The notes: generated by a model from the sequence alone, not told the origin. A stretch of 39,506 nt of DNA from Verrucomicrobiia bacterium Tous-C4TDCM (GCA_002304315.1 NEUO01000014.1:1-39506), one strand, 5' to 3'; shown: positions 1-9,100, numbered from the stretch's first letter. Made by a program: numbers and translations.

Positions 1-15
1 CTGTCTGTTGATCCA

Positions 16-85
16 TGGTGTTGGTTGATTTGAAACGTTTGTTCAAACAGGCGATGTCGGAACATCGCCCGATCAACCAGCACCA
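16..85. other. Compact three-way-junction inverted repeat next to the hsdS break
   Basis: An outer stem pairs bases 16-29 with 72-85 (14 positions, one of them a G-U wobble). Inside it lie two hairpins: 30-34 with 42-46, and a perfect 8-bp stem, 50-57 with 62-69, closed by the tetraloop CGGA. The element ends a few bases from the premature stop of the truncated hsdS. Such Y-shaped folds occur in REP-like elements, in ends of single-strand transposons and in small RNAs. I cannot say which applies, and the window ends before the left flank can be read. Confidence 0.45.
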
Positions 86-92
86 ATCCGTT

Positions 93-437
93 CTAACAAT
101 TTAACGGGAAAAAATCCGCTTCCACGAAGATTCCGCAAACCGCCTGATTCGTAGCTGCGTCAATCGTGAGAATCCCGAGCTTTCCGATTGTTGCCCCATA
201 GAGAGCAATCATCAGGGTTCCAGCAGGGAAGAGTTTAGCCGAGGAGCTTTTTAAGGCTTCCTCGGTAATGAACTCGGTTGCTTCACTGACGTTGCCGTCA
301 TTCAGATCGCCCGATTTTATCCAAGGGATGTTGCCAGTGTAGAATTCCGGATTAGTCCGGCTTGGAGTGCCGCCGCTCGTCGTCTTTGCGAAGTCAGAAA
401 TCTTCGCGATTTGCCATTTGTCCAAAACAGCACTCAT
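93..437 (-). pseudogene. hsdS: Truncated type I restriction specificity subunit HsdS (N-terminal part only)
   Basis: HsdS reads the DNA target for the type I restriction-modification complex. The 114 residues here match the start of a Methylase_S target-recognition domain: the signature region TSGGTPS is near residue 20, PWIKSGDL near 39, and ATNQAVCGIF near 95. An intact HsdS usually has about 400 residues, with two such half-domains and helical spacers. This copy stops at TAG soon after the first conserved block, so it cannot form a full specificity subunit. Its ATG overlaps the stop of the 57-codon gene upstream (ATGA). No hsdM is present in the window. The break lies beside the inverted-repeat element at 16-85. 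Recognition of the family is confident; the cause of the truncation is unknown. Confidence 0.75.
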
Positions 438-607
438 CCCACCAACACCTCGTTAAGTTCTTCAATGATCGGCTTCAGGGCATCCTTGCCGAAGACGCGG
501 TTGGCGACTGCGAGCGGAACGCCTTCCTCCTTCGCAAAGGCTACGGCGGACAGGTCATCGGATTCGACGCTGTGCCATACATCAAGGTAGGCGGCCCTTC
601 CGATCAT
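434..607 (-). CDS. 57-residue protein resembling the HsdR C-terminal tail, inside the TAC/hsdS overlap chain
   Basis: The frame opens with ATG overlapping the stop of the SecB-like gene (ATGA) and closes with TGA overlapping the hsdS start (ATGA), so it is a 57-residue translationally coupled frame. Its sequence, with YLDVWHSVESDD near the start, EGVPLAVANRVFG in the middle and IIEELNEVLVG at the end, parallels the end of the HsdR at 1949-4816 (YLDAWQSIDSDEGVPLAVAR, then IIEELSQMLIA). It has about ten extra residues in between. The DNA of the two tails is clearly diverged. It may be the remnant of a second hsdR cut down by recombination, or a retained small partner of the chaperone or HsdS. 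The overlaps on both sides favour retention of the frame, but function is unknown. Confidence 0.6.
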   Translation of the reverse strand: MIGRAAYLDVWHSVESDDLSAVAFAKEEGVPLAVANRVFGKDALKPIIEELNEVLVG

Positions 608-1074
608 TTCCGGGAGCGTGCGGTTTTTTGCGCCTTGGGTTTTTTCGCAGGCGTTTTTTCAGATGCCGAAGGGGCGCTGATAAAGGAAACCGAGGGAAGC
701 GAGATGATGCCGTGGGAGGAGCGAGCAGTAAGATTTGCGAGCATTTCGCGGCAAGCTCCGTAGAGAATGGACGCACCGGTCACCTTGATCAGAGAATCCC
801 TTTTGTCCTCGGGATAGTCTTTGTGGATTTTGAACATGCCCTCAATCCTCATCAACCCGGCATAGGGGGCTTTCGCCTCGCCCTGATCCCCTCCGAACTC
901 GACGGTGAGTTCGAGTATCCAGTTGAGGGGATCATTGTCGCTTGCGCCCCACTTGCGGTTGAACTTCAAGCCCAAGGTGCCCTTCGGCTTGTCTTCTTCG
1001 GCCGCTTTGACCTGGATCTCGCGGAATTCGTGGGCGACGATGGAAAGGGGTGATGGACTAAGCTGCATCGGCAC
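604..1074 (-). CDS. SecB-like chaperone of a toxin-antitoxin-chaperone (TAC) module
   Basis: SecB-like proteins keep clients unfolded; in TAC modules a dedicated SecB homologue protects the antitoxin so that it can neutralise the toxin. The 156-residue product has the SecB pattern. A beta-rich first half includes NWILELTVEF near residue 50. It is followed by GASILYGACREMLANLTARS and then GIISLPSVSF, which matches the SecB block in which a GA-ILFPYARE-like helix precedes a LAPVNF-like strand. A lysine-rich tail (about residues 137-156) is unusual for SecB. The gene overlaps the antitoxin gene by 17 bases; an in-frame ATG two codons later (1068) would shorten the overlap. The position directly behind a HigB-HigA pair is what makes a TAC chaperone more likely than a general SecB. 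Confidence 0.8.
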   Translation of the reverse strand: MPMQLSPSPLSIVAHEFREIQVKAAEEDKPKGTLGLKFNRKWGASDNDPLNWILELTVEFGGDQGEAKAPYAGLMRIEGMFKIHKDYPEDKRDSLIKVTGASILYGACREMLANLTARSSHGIISLPSVSFISAPSASEKTPAKKPKAQKTARSRK

Positions 1075-1486
1075 TGTCCTCCTTGGCTTTGGGTCCCATG
1101 CTGAATTTTACCGGATTAAGTTCGATGCGTCTTGCCGTGATCGCGAACGCATCATGGATTTCATCCGCGTGGCAGGTGGCGAAATGGGCTGCGTGACCTT
1201 CCAGCACGAAGTGCTGATGCAGGCGCGCCCCGCAAGCCCGCCCGGCACGAACGAGAGTATCGATGGTGAGGTTCCCGTCGCCGCTGAGCATGGCGGTGAT
1301 GCGCGAAGGCCCCACGCCCATGCGTTTGGCCAACTCGGTGCGATTGATTCCTTCCTGCTTCATGAATTGGAGAAGCTCTTCGACGATGGCCAGCTTGCTG
1401 AGTTCCACCTCGGCTTCGGCTGAGTCCAAGGCTTCCTTGAAGGTCTTCGCAAGCGGGTTGGCTTTTTTTCTGATGGTGATGTTCAT
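1058..1486 (-). CDS. higA: HigA-like XRE antitoxin of the TAC module, with C-terminal extension
   Basis: The 142-residue protein has an XRE helix-turn-helix at about residues 47-85 (NRTELAKRMGVGPSRITAML, then LTIDTLVRAGRA). It should bind the toxin and the operon promoter. After the HTH a tail of about 55 residues follows. In characterised TAC antitoxins such an extension (the chaperone addiction domain) makes the antitoxin aggregation-prone and SecB-dependent; I infer the same role here from position and length only. The start codon overlaps the toxin stop (ATGA), so the pair is translationally coupled. Toxin before antitoxin is the HigBA order. Confidence 0.8.
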   Translation of the reverse strand: MNITIRKKANPLAKTFKEALDSAEAEVELSKLAIVEELLQFMKQEGINRTELAKRMGVGPSRITAMLSGDGNLTIDTLVRAGRACGARLHQHFVLEGHAAHFATCHADEIHDAFAITARRIELNPVKFSMGPKAKEDSADAA

Positions 1487-1920
1487 GGTGTGTCTTCCTC
1501 GATTACTATGTGGTCAGGGTTGTCGGCTTTCGCCTTAAAATATCTATCCTTGAGTTGTTTGGCTTTCGTAATGTCGGCGTTCTGCTCCTTCTTATTGTTT
1601 TTGGTCCCTCCGCTGGTGCAGAGGATCAGATGGTGGTCATTGCCCAGCGAATCGTAAAAGGCGTAGAGGCGGATGCCCGGGCGTTTGAATTCATAAAGGC
1701 CATCCCCGACATGGTTGAAGATCGTTTCGTGCTCGTAGGTGTGATGGTCAGCCACTCTCGATATGCGGGCGGTAAGTTGTTGTAATTTTCTCCCATCGTC
1801 TTTTCCCAGCTTGGTAAGGAATTTTTTGGCAAGGTCCTGATCGTCGATTCCCAGGGTCACGACCCGTCTGACGTTCCCAACGTGAATCGTGCTCAGTATG
1901 ATTTCAACAGGTTTTTTCAC
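1483..1920 (-). CDS. higB: HigB/RelE-superfamily (GP49-like) toxin of the TAC module
   Basis: This 145-residue protein belongs to the RelE/HigB mRNA-interferase-like group. The central strand region GDGLYEFKRPGIRLYAFYD (about residues 72-90) is followed by LILCTSGGTKNNKKEQNADI and a basic helix, AKQLKDRYFKAK. These are typical of GP49-like HigB toxins that cut mRNA on the ribosome. The start is GTG at 1920, without an obvious Shine-Dalgarno sequence. The start codon lies inside a palindrome (1915-1932), which would let antitoxin binding block both transcription and initiation. It sits 28 bases behind the hsdR stop and overlaps the antitoxin gene. An N-terminal region of about 60 residues precedes the recognisable core. 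Confidence 0.8.
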   Translation of the reverse strand: MKKPVEIILSTIHVGNVRRVVTLGIDDQDLAKKFLTKLGKDDGRKLQQLTARISRVADHHTYEHETIFNHVGDGLYEFKRPGIRLYAFYDSLGNDHHLILCTSGGTKNNKKEQNADITKAKQLKDRYFKAKADNPDHIVIEEDTP

Positions 1921-1945
1921 TTTTATGTGAAATTCAGGGTGAATT
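1915..1945 (-). promoter_or_regulatory. Tandem palindromes over the toxin start: probable TAC operator
   Basis: Two perfect inverted repeats abut. One is TTTCAC, six bases, GTGAAA (1915-1932), which includes the GTG start codon of the toxin. The other is AATTCA, three bases, TGAATT (1931-1945). They fill most of the gap between hsdR and the toxin gene. Tandem palindromes of this size are the usual binding sites of XRE antitoxins at their own promoters. I infer autoregulation of the TAC operon, independent of the upstream hsdR. Confidence 0.55.
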
Positions 1946-1948
1946 TGT

Positions 1949-4816
1949 TCATGCGATCAGCATCTGGCTCAATTCCTCGATGATTGCCTTGGGATCGCCT
2001 CCGAATGCCTTGCGGGCGACAGCGAGCGGAACGCCTTCATCGGAGTCGATGCTTTGCCAGGCGTCGAGGTAGGCCTCCTGATCGTCGGTGGCGAAGGCAC
2101 CGTTGAGGGCGACGTAGTTCTTGCTGACATCGAGCCAGTGGATCTGAGCAGGGGTGAATCTGGGAGTTTGCGCCTGCGGCGGAGTGGTTTCAGATGCGGG
2201 TTGCAAACCCACGCTCCCCATTTGCTGGGCGAGCCATTGCTGGTAGCGGGTCTCGACGAGTTCGGGGAAAGGCGCGAGCGGAGTCTTCTGGGGATCGACG
2301 GTGTGGCGGACGAGGGTGATCAAATTCGTGAGGGTTTTGACGGGGTCGGTGGTGAGGGGGCGCTTTTCGAGGTGTTCGTAGGCTTTCCAGACTTCGGCGG
2401 GGGCGATGTGGTAGGGCGGCCGGGCGACGGCTTCGGCGAGGGTCTTGAGTTCTTCGTAAACGAGGTGCCGTTTCGCGCGAGGGCGGTTGTAGAGGATCTG
2501 GAGGGCGGTGATTTCGTCCTGGTTATCTTCGAGGAATTGTTTCCAGGAGGTGACGAGCTGACGGGCTTTTTCCTCGTCGTAGCCCGCGCTGATGAGTTCG
2601 TCGCCGGTGAGGTGGTCGATGGTGACATCGGCCTTGCGGCGTTTGGCTTCCAGCAGATCGCGGAGGGCGGGATTGGAGGCGAGCGGCTTGGCTGCTTCTT
2701 CTGCGAGGGCGTCGGCGGCGACCTTGAGTTCGGCGGGGGTGGGCTCGGAATAAGTCGGCGCGCCGGGCCGGCACGCCCTACCTTTTATTTCGTCGGGATC
2801 GGTGGCCTTGATGAGGGCGACGGCGATCTGTTTGACGGACTGGCCGCCGGAGACTTTGGCGATTTCCTCGCGGTCGGCCTGGCTGAGCATGCGGTCGAGG
2901 CGTGCGAGGCGGCTGGCGACGGTGGTGAGGGTGGCCTCATCGCGGGCGCCCATGGCGATGCCGAGCAGGAGCTTGTCGAAGGCGACGGAGGGCTTGCTCT
3001 CCATCGGGCGGGAGTCGGTCTTGTCGGACTCGGTGACGCCGACGGCATCGACGAGGACGAAACGGGTTTTTCCTCCGGCATCCGGCGTGACGCTGGCGAG
3101 GGCGTCGGGATCGATGGTGCGGGTGCCCCGCCCTTTCATCTGCTCGAAGTAGAGCTGGGAGCGGACATCGCGCAGGAAGAGCAGGCATTCGAGCGGCTTG
3201 ATGTCGGTGCCGGTGGCGATCATGTCCACGGTGACGGCGATGCGGAACTCGGGGGCGGTGCGGAAGGCCTTGATGATGTCCTCGGATTTCCCGCTGGCCT
3301 TGTAGGTGACCTTTTTGCAGAAGTCGTTTCCCTTGCCGAACTCCTTGCGGACGATATCGACGATGTCCTCGGCGTGGCTGTCGTCCTTGGCGAAGATGAG
3401 GGTCTTGGGCACCCAGGGTTCGTCGAGGCCCAAGGCCTTGGCACGGGCGGGACGGTCGGTGAAGATCTCGGTGAAGAGTTTTTCCCGGAAAGTCCGGATG
3501 ACGGTGCGGATCTGATCGGGGACGACGACGGAGCGGTCGAGCTGGGTTTTCTGGTAGGTTTCCTCGGCTTCCTGGATTTCCCAGCGCTTGGCGCGGGTGA
3601 GGCGGTCGCGTTTCTGATAGTCGTGCCCGGCCTTGACGGTGACGCCTTTCTCGGAGACTTCGGTTTTGATCCGGTAGATGTCGTAGCCGACGTTCACGCC
3701 ATCGGCGACGGCCTGGACGTAGGGGTATTCGGTGACGAGGTTCCGGTCGAAGAATCCGAGGGTGGCCTTGCTGGGAGTGGCGGTGAGGCCGATGAGGAAG
3801 GCGTCGAAGTATTCGATGACCTGCCGCTACAGGTTGTAGATGGAGCGGTGGCATTCATCGACGATGACGAAGTCGAAGGACTCGATGGGGATCTTGGGAT
3901 TGTAGCGCACTTCGAGCGGTGATGAAGACTGCGGCGAGACGCCGAAGCCACTTTCGTAGCCGGAGTGCTCGTCGGCCTCGTCGTCGAAGGTGGCGTTTCC
4001 GGAGAGCTGGGAGTAAAGGCGCTGGATGGTGGAGACGGTGACCTTGCAGACGGGATCGATGCCGCCGGGGCCGAGCATCTGGACGTTGTAGAGGTCGGTG
4101 AACTTGCTGCCGTCGTCGGGGGTGGTGAATTGCTGGAATTCGTTGACGGTCTGGCGGCCGAGGTTGCCGCGATCGACGAGGAAGAGGATGCGCTTGGCAC
4201 CGGCGTGCTTGATGAGGCGGTAGGCCTGAGTGACGGCGGTGAAGGCCTTGCCGGAGCCGGTGGCCATCTGGATGAGGACGCGCGGGCGGTTCGCGGCGAG
4301 GGATTTTTCGAGGCTGGTGACGGCGTCGATCTGGCACTCGCGGAGCGGGGCGGTTTTCAGTGCGGGGAATTGGCGAAGGCGGGCGCGGAGGGTATCGGGC
4401 TGCTGGACGAGTTCGAGCAGGTGCTCGGGAGTGTGGAAGGCGAAGACGGGACGCGAGCGGGAGTCGGGGTCGCGCTGGTCGCGGAAGTTGGTTTCGATGC
4501 CAGTGGACTCGTAGGTGAAGGGCAAAGGATCGGCCCAGCGCTGGGGGATCCACTTCATGGCGGCGGTGTAGCGGGCGGATTGCTCGGCGACGGCGGAGAG
4601 AGTGGTGCCTTCTTTCTTGGCTTCGACGATGCCGAGCGCCTTGCCATCGACGAAGAGGATGTAGTCGGCGGGACCGCCGTGGGATTGCATCTCGCGGACG
4701 GCGACACCGCGGGATGCGGAGAGGTTGAGTGTCGAGATGTCTTGGGTCGTCCAGCCAGCGGCACCCAGTAGGGCGTCGATGGTTTTCCGCGCCAATGCTT
4801 CCGGGGTATCAGGCAT
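1949..4816 (-). pseudogene. hsdR: Type I restriction endonuclease subunit R with in-frame amber codon and altered Walker A
   Basis: Read through one TAG, the frame encodes about 955 residues, the normal size of an EcoEI-type HsdR, which translocates and cuts DNA. The nuclease site is intact (D51, then IVEAKK with E65 and K67). The helicase core shows MATGSGKA (K190, A191), DECHRS (320-325) and, beyond the stop, LIGLTATPS and the GRGTRT motif. Two lesions are visible. Codon 330 is TAG (3827-3829) where the family has Trp in the block after DECHRSIYNL. The Walker A Thr/Ser is Ala (GCC, one transition from ACC). The reading frame is otherwise open on both sides. The C-terminal domain ends in YLDAWQSIDSDEGVPLAVAR and IIEELSQMLIA. 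Without readthrough, a 329-residue N-terminal fragment and possibly an internal restart would be made. Confidence 0.85.
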
Positions 4817-4961
4817 GTGCCGTTAGGCTTCGGGAGGTGCTGACATGATGAAATCGCATGGACAAAGTGTTTCTAGCCACTGAGCAGCTGGCGGGAAGGG
4901 TAAAAGCGGTGTTTCGGTGGTCGAGGCGAAGTTATCGTTCGCTTGAGATCGACATAAGAGC

Positions 4962-5648
4962 CTATGGCTTCGGCCATTGGTTCTGAAGTTTGGCGATCCA
5001 GGGGTTCAGTCCGTCCTTCCGGATGCCGACGAAGCGGTCGAGGGCCTTTGCGAGGTCGTGGAGCTCGGGCGACATCCATGAGATGACATCGAGGATGGCC
5101 TGGTGCCGGGCATCGAGATCCTTCCAGTGCAGGATTCGCTCGTGGTGGAAGACCCGGTTGCGGAGGTCGCGGATCTCAAGCCACCGTTTGTCGAGCTTGG
5201 CTTGGTATTGTTCCGGGGGGGGCGCGTGAGGAAACGCGCTTTTGGAAAGATACGACCCGATCCCGGTGCGGGCGTGGGCGTTGTTGAAAAAGCCCGTCCA
5301 GAAGCCGAAGGTGAGTTCCGCTACGATGCGTCCCGGCGAAAGAGGCTTCCGACGCTTTCGCAAGGCGTCTTTGGCCGCCGCGACCTTGTCCTGTTGCCAA
5401 AGGGTGAGCCGGGCTCGTGCGGAGTCATACCAGCCATCCGTGCCACAGCGGGCGGTGAGTTCCCGATGGACCGCGTTACGCAGCGCGATCTCGGCGAATT
5501 ACAGAGCCGGGTAGAGGGACTCGCTGAGCGCCAGGTTCAAAAGATAGCGGGCCAAGGTGACAGAGGGTCCCGCACCATCCTGGCGATAGGCGTCGATCCG
5601 CTCCGTGTGAAGGATGCTTTCGATGGACTGGAAGAATGCCGGATTCAT
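4962..5648 (-). pseudogene. Abi-like abortive infection protein with an in-frame ochre codon
   Basis: The frame from ATG at 5648 encodes 228 codons of an Abi-like (Abi_2/AbiD-AbiF type) protein. The N-terminus has the pattern LARYLLNLALSESLYPAL followed by EIALRNAVH. The C-terminal half carries FWTGFFNNAH near residue 113 and the HEPN-like block RDLRNRVFHHERI near residue 158. Codon 50 is TAA (5499-5501), at a place where related proteins usually carry a polar or aromatic residue; one base change from CAA or TAC would explain it. The longest uninterrupted frame begins at a TTG near 5363 and lacks the N-terminal third. The gene precedes hsdR in the same orientation, so defence genes are clustered. 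A natural restart product is possible but less likely. Confidence 0.65.
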
Positions 5649-5688
5649 GCGCCCGTGAACCGATTTGCGGGATGAAATATGTTTTGAC

Positions 5689-5778
5689 GTGCCGCCACGA
5701 TTGCGGCACCTTCCCCACGTTGACCCCGGGATTCCTTCCTCGGCCGCTTGCGGTTGAGAGGCCCCGGGGTTTCTTTTT
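5689..5778 (+). terminator. Hairpin pair ending in a T-tract (plus-strand terminator or small RNA)
   Basis: A perfect 7-bp hairpin (GTGCCGC at 5689-5695 with GCGGCAC at 5703-5709) is followed by a second structure. In that one ACCCCGGG (5723-5730) pairs with CCCGGGGT (5763-5770), a short CCGC/GCGG stem lies in the loop, and a T-rich run follows at 5770-5778. This is the form of an intrinsic terminator on the plus strand, yet no plus-strand gene lies upstream. It may end a small RNA starting near 5650, or be an attenuator-like leader. I cannot place a promoter. Confidence 0.45.
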
Positions 5779-6111
5779 GCCCGAATTCAGAGCACATCGC
5801 CGACTCCTTTCGGATGGGCGGTGAAGTCCTCGGGAGAGGTGGCTTTGTGATTGGCAGTCATTGGATGGGAGGGCAGTTAGAGGAAAGCGGAAATCAGGAG
5901 ATGGGGAAGGGAAAACCGGTGGGTCGGTAGGTCGGTGAATCGCCCTGGAATCAGTCGAGGTGCTGCGGGCGCGCCGCCCGCGCCCCTCTTTCCTTGCATC
6001 CTATTTGTCCCGTCCGTCCTATCGATCCCATCCATCCCCGCCCGCCCTCCAGCAGTCCCCCCGGTCTTTTTTGGCTGACAGAGTGAGCCCAGCGGTCACG
6101 TTTCAGGTCCG
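5779..6111. other. Non-coding gap before the DUF1549/DUF1553 gene
   Basis: I find no credible gene here. Apart from the period-9 pyrimidine repeat at 5999-6043, the stretch holds only short frames with atypical composition. The promoter of the gene at 6112 presumably lies here, but no clear -35/-10 pair stands out. Confidence 0.5.
5999..6043. repeat. Five tandem 9-base units, consensus TCCYRTYYR
   Basis: The consecutive units are TCCTATTTG, TCCCGTCCG, TCCTATCGA, TCCCATCCA and TCCCCGCCC. The period is exactly nine and one strand is almost all pyrimidine. Degenerate short tandem arrays of this kind are common between genes in several phyla; whether it has a regulatory role on the gene 69 bases downstream is unknown. 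Confidence 0.55.
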
Positions 6112-9100
6112 ATGCGTCGCTTCCTTCCATCCGCTTTCGCCTGGGCCTGCTTGCCTGCGGCGGCGGCTCCTTTGCAGTTCAACCGGGACATCCGGCCGAT
6201 CCTTTCCGAAAAGTGCTTCGCCTGCCACGGCTTCGACGCGAAGCACCGCGAGGCGGACTTGCGGCTGGATGAGCCGGAGGCGGCGTTCAAGCCGGACAAG
6301 CACGGCAACGCGGCGATCGTGCCGGGCAAGCCGGACGACAGCCTGCTGTGGGATCACATCACCAGCACCGACGAGGACGAGATCATGCCGCCGCCGGAAT
6401 CGAAGAAGGCGCTGAGCGATGTCGAGAAGGCGACGCTGCGGCGCTGGATCGAGGAAGGCGCGGGTTATCAGAAACACTGGGCCTTCGAGGGTCCGGCGAA
6501 GCCCGCGGTGCCCGAGGGCGCAGGGACGGAGATCGACCGCTTCATCACGGCGGCGCTGATGCCGGACGGGCTGGCGCTTTCGCCTGAAGCCGACCGACCG
6601 ACCTTGATCCGCCGGGTCAGCATGGCCTTGCGCGGGCTACCGCCGACGATCGAGGAAATCGACACTTTCCTGGCCGACACCGCGCCGGATGCTTATGAGA
6701 AGATGGTCGACCGCTTCCTGGCATCGCCGCACTACGGCGAGGAGATGGCGCGGCACTGGCTGGACGTCGCGCGCTACGCCGACACCCACGGGCTGCACCT
6801 CGACAACGAGCGCCAGACCTGGGCCTACCGCGACTGGGTGGTCGCGGCCTTCAACCGGAACCTGCCGTACGACCAGTTCACGATCGAGCAACTCGCCGGC
6901 GATCTCTTGCCGGAACCGACGCAGGACCAGCTCATCGCCACCGGCTTCAACCGCTGCAACGTGACGACCAGCGAGGGCGGGAGCATCGATGCCGAATACG
7001 TCTTCCGCTACGCCGTCGACCGCGCCAGCACCACCGCGCAGGCCTTCCTCGGGCTGACCGCGGGCTGCGCCGTGTGCCACGACCACAAGTATGATCCGAT
7101 CACCGCGAAGGACTTCTATTCGCTGTATGCCTTCTTCCATTCGAACGCCGATCCCGCGATGGACGGCAACGCGCTGCTGACCCAGCCGGTGTTGAAAGTG
7201 AAGCCGGCGGGCTACGACGAGAAGATGGCGGAGTTCGCCGGACGCGAGGCGGCTGTTAGAAAGTCGATGGATGAACGGGCCGCGACGGTGGCCTATCAGG
7301 ATCCGGCCGGGATCGAGCCGAAGCCGCCGGTGACGACGATCGAGCAGGTGTGGTTTGAAGACAGCTTCCCGCAAGGCGCGCAGATCGGCACGGTCGGGCA
7401 TCCCCTCACCTATGCCGACGCGCCGGTGCACAGCGGCGCGAAGTCGCTGAAGCGGGGCGGAGACGGGGTGGCGCAGGATTACTACGAATCCGGGGCCTCG
7501 CCCTTCGAAGTGCCGCAGGATCCGGTCTTCTTCGTCCACGTCTATCTCGACCCCGCGGATCTGCCGGAAGAGGTGATGATCCAGTTCCACAGCGACGGCT
7601 GGAAGCATCGCGCGCTGTGGGGCCAGGACATCATCGAATTCGGTGCGAAGGGCACCACCGAGCGCCACGTCGCCGGTCCCCTGCCCGCTCCCGGCCAATG
7701 GGTGAAGCTCGAGGTGCCCGGTGCGAGCATGGGTCTAACAGCCGGCACCAAGATCGCCGGCTACGCCTTCACCGTCCACGGCGGCACCGTGTATTTCGAC
7801 AAGCTCGGCGTCAGAGGACGGACCGATCCCGCCAGCGACCCCGCGCTCTCTTTCACCGCATGGCGCACGGCGCAGGCCGGCAAGGATACGCCCGGGGTGC
7901 CCGGCGACTTGAACGGCTGGCTAAAGGAAGGCCCGGACAAGCCGCGGACCCCGGAAGAACAGAAACGAATCCTCGAATACTACGTCCAGCAGGTTTGCGC
8001 GACCACCCGCCAGCACTTCGCGCCGATGCAGGCCGAGCTGGCCGCGATCGCGAAAGAGCGCGAAGCTTACGATGGCGCCGCACCTTCGACCTTCGTCTTC
8101 AAGGACCTGCCCCAGCCGCGCGACAGCCACGTGATGATCCGCGGCCAGTATGACAAGCCGGGTGAGAAGGTGGAACCGAACACGCCGGTCGTTCTTCCGC
8201 CGCTGCAAAAGGCCGGCCCGCGCGCCAACCGGCTCGACCTCGCCAAGTGGCTGGTCGCCCGCGAGAACCCTCTCACCGCCCGGGTCGCGGTGAACCGTTT
8301 CTGGCAGCAGGTCCACGGCACCGGCCTCGTGAAGAGCAGCCACGACTTCGGCACCCAGGGTGCCCTGCCAAGCCATCCGGAACTGCTCGATTGGCTGTCG
8401 CTCTGGTTCCAGGACAACGGCTGGGACGTCAAGAAGCTGATGCGCCTGATGCTCACCAGCTCGACCTTCCGCCAGCAGAGCATCGCGCCGCCTGTACTCT
8501 GGCAAAGCGACCCCGGCAATGTCCGCCTCGCCCGCGGCCCGCGCTTCCGGCTGGATGCCGAGCAGATCCGCGACCAGGCGCTCTTCATCGGCGGGCTGAT
8601 CCGCTTGCAGACGGGCGGCAAGGGCGTGAATCCCTACCAGCCGCCGAACATCTGGGAACCGGTCGGCTTCGGCGGATCGAACACCCAGAATTACAGGCAG
8701 GACACCGGCGACGCGCTTTACCGCCGCTCGCTTTACACTTTCCTCAAACGCACCGCGCCGCATCCGTTGATGTCGAACTTCGACGCGCCGAACCGCGAGC
8801 AATCGTGCATCGCCCGCGAACGCAGCAACACCCCGCTCCAGGCGCTGCAACTGATGAACGACGTCCAGCACTTCGAAGCCGCCCGCGCTTTCGCCCAGCG
8901 CATCATGACAGCCGCCGCGACGCCGCAGGACCGCTTGACCTTCGCCTACCGCAGCGCGCTCGCCCGACCGCCCGCGCCGGAGGAAAGCGCGATGGTGCTG
9001 GAGTTCTACCAACGCCAGCTCGCGAAGTACCAGGCCGCGCCCGCCGAGGCGAAGAAGGCCGTGACTTTCGGCGAATCGAAGCCGCCCGCCGACCTGCCCG

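Noticed and set aside
1-16. Possible minus-strand gene start (ATG at 16-14 reading MDQQT)
   Set aside because: Only five codons lie inside the window, and the ATG falls in the outer stem of the inverted repeat with no clear ribosome site.
88-97. GTTCTAAC near the hsdS stop resembles part of an integron attC core site
   Set aside because: It fits only six of seven positions of the R-box consensus, no matching partner box lies at the right distance, and neighbouring genes are not cassette-like.
2054-3922. 622-residue open frame antisense to hsdR
   Set aside because: It is a Gly/Asp/Glu-rich frame mirroring the GC-rich coding strand, with no family resemblance; the hsdR reading is strongly supported.
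5476-5718. Short minus-strand frame overlapping the start of the Abi-like gene
   Set aside because: It is out of frame with the recognisable Abi-like sequence and has no motif of its own.
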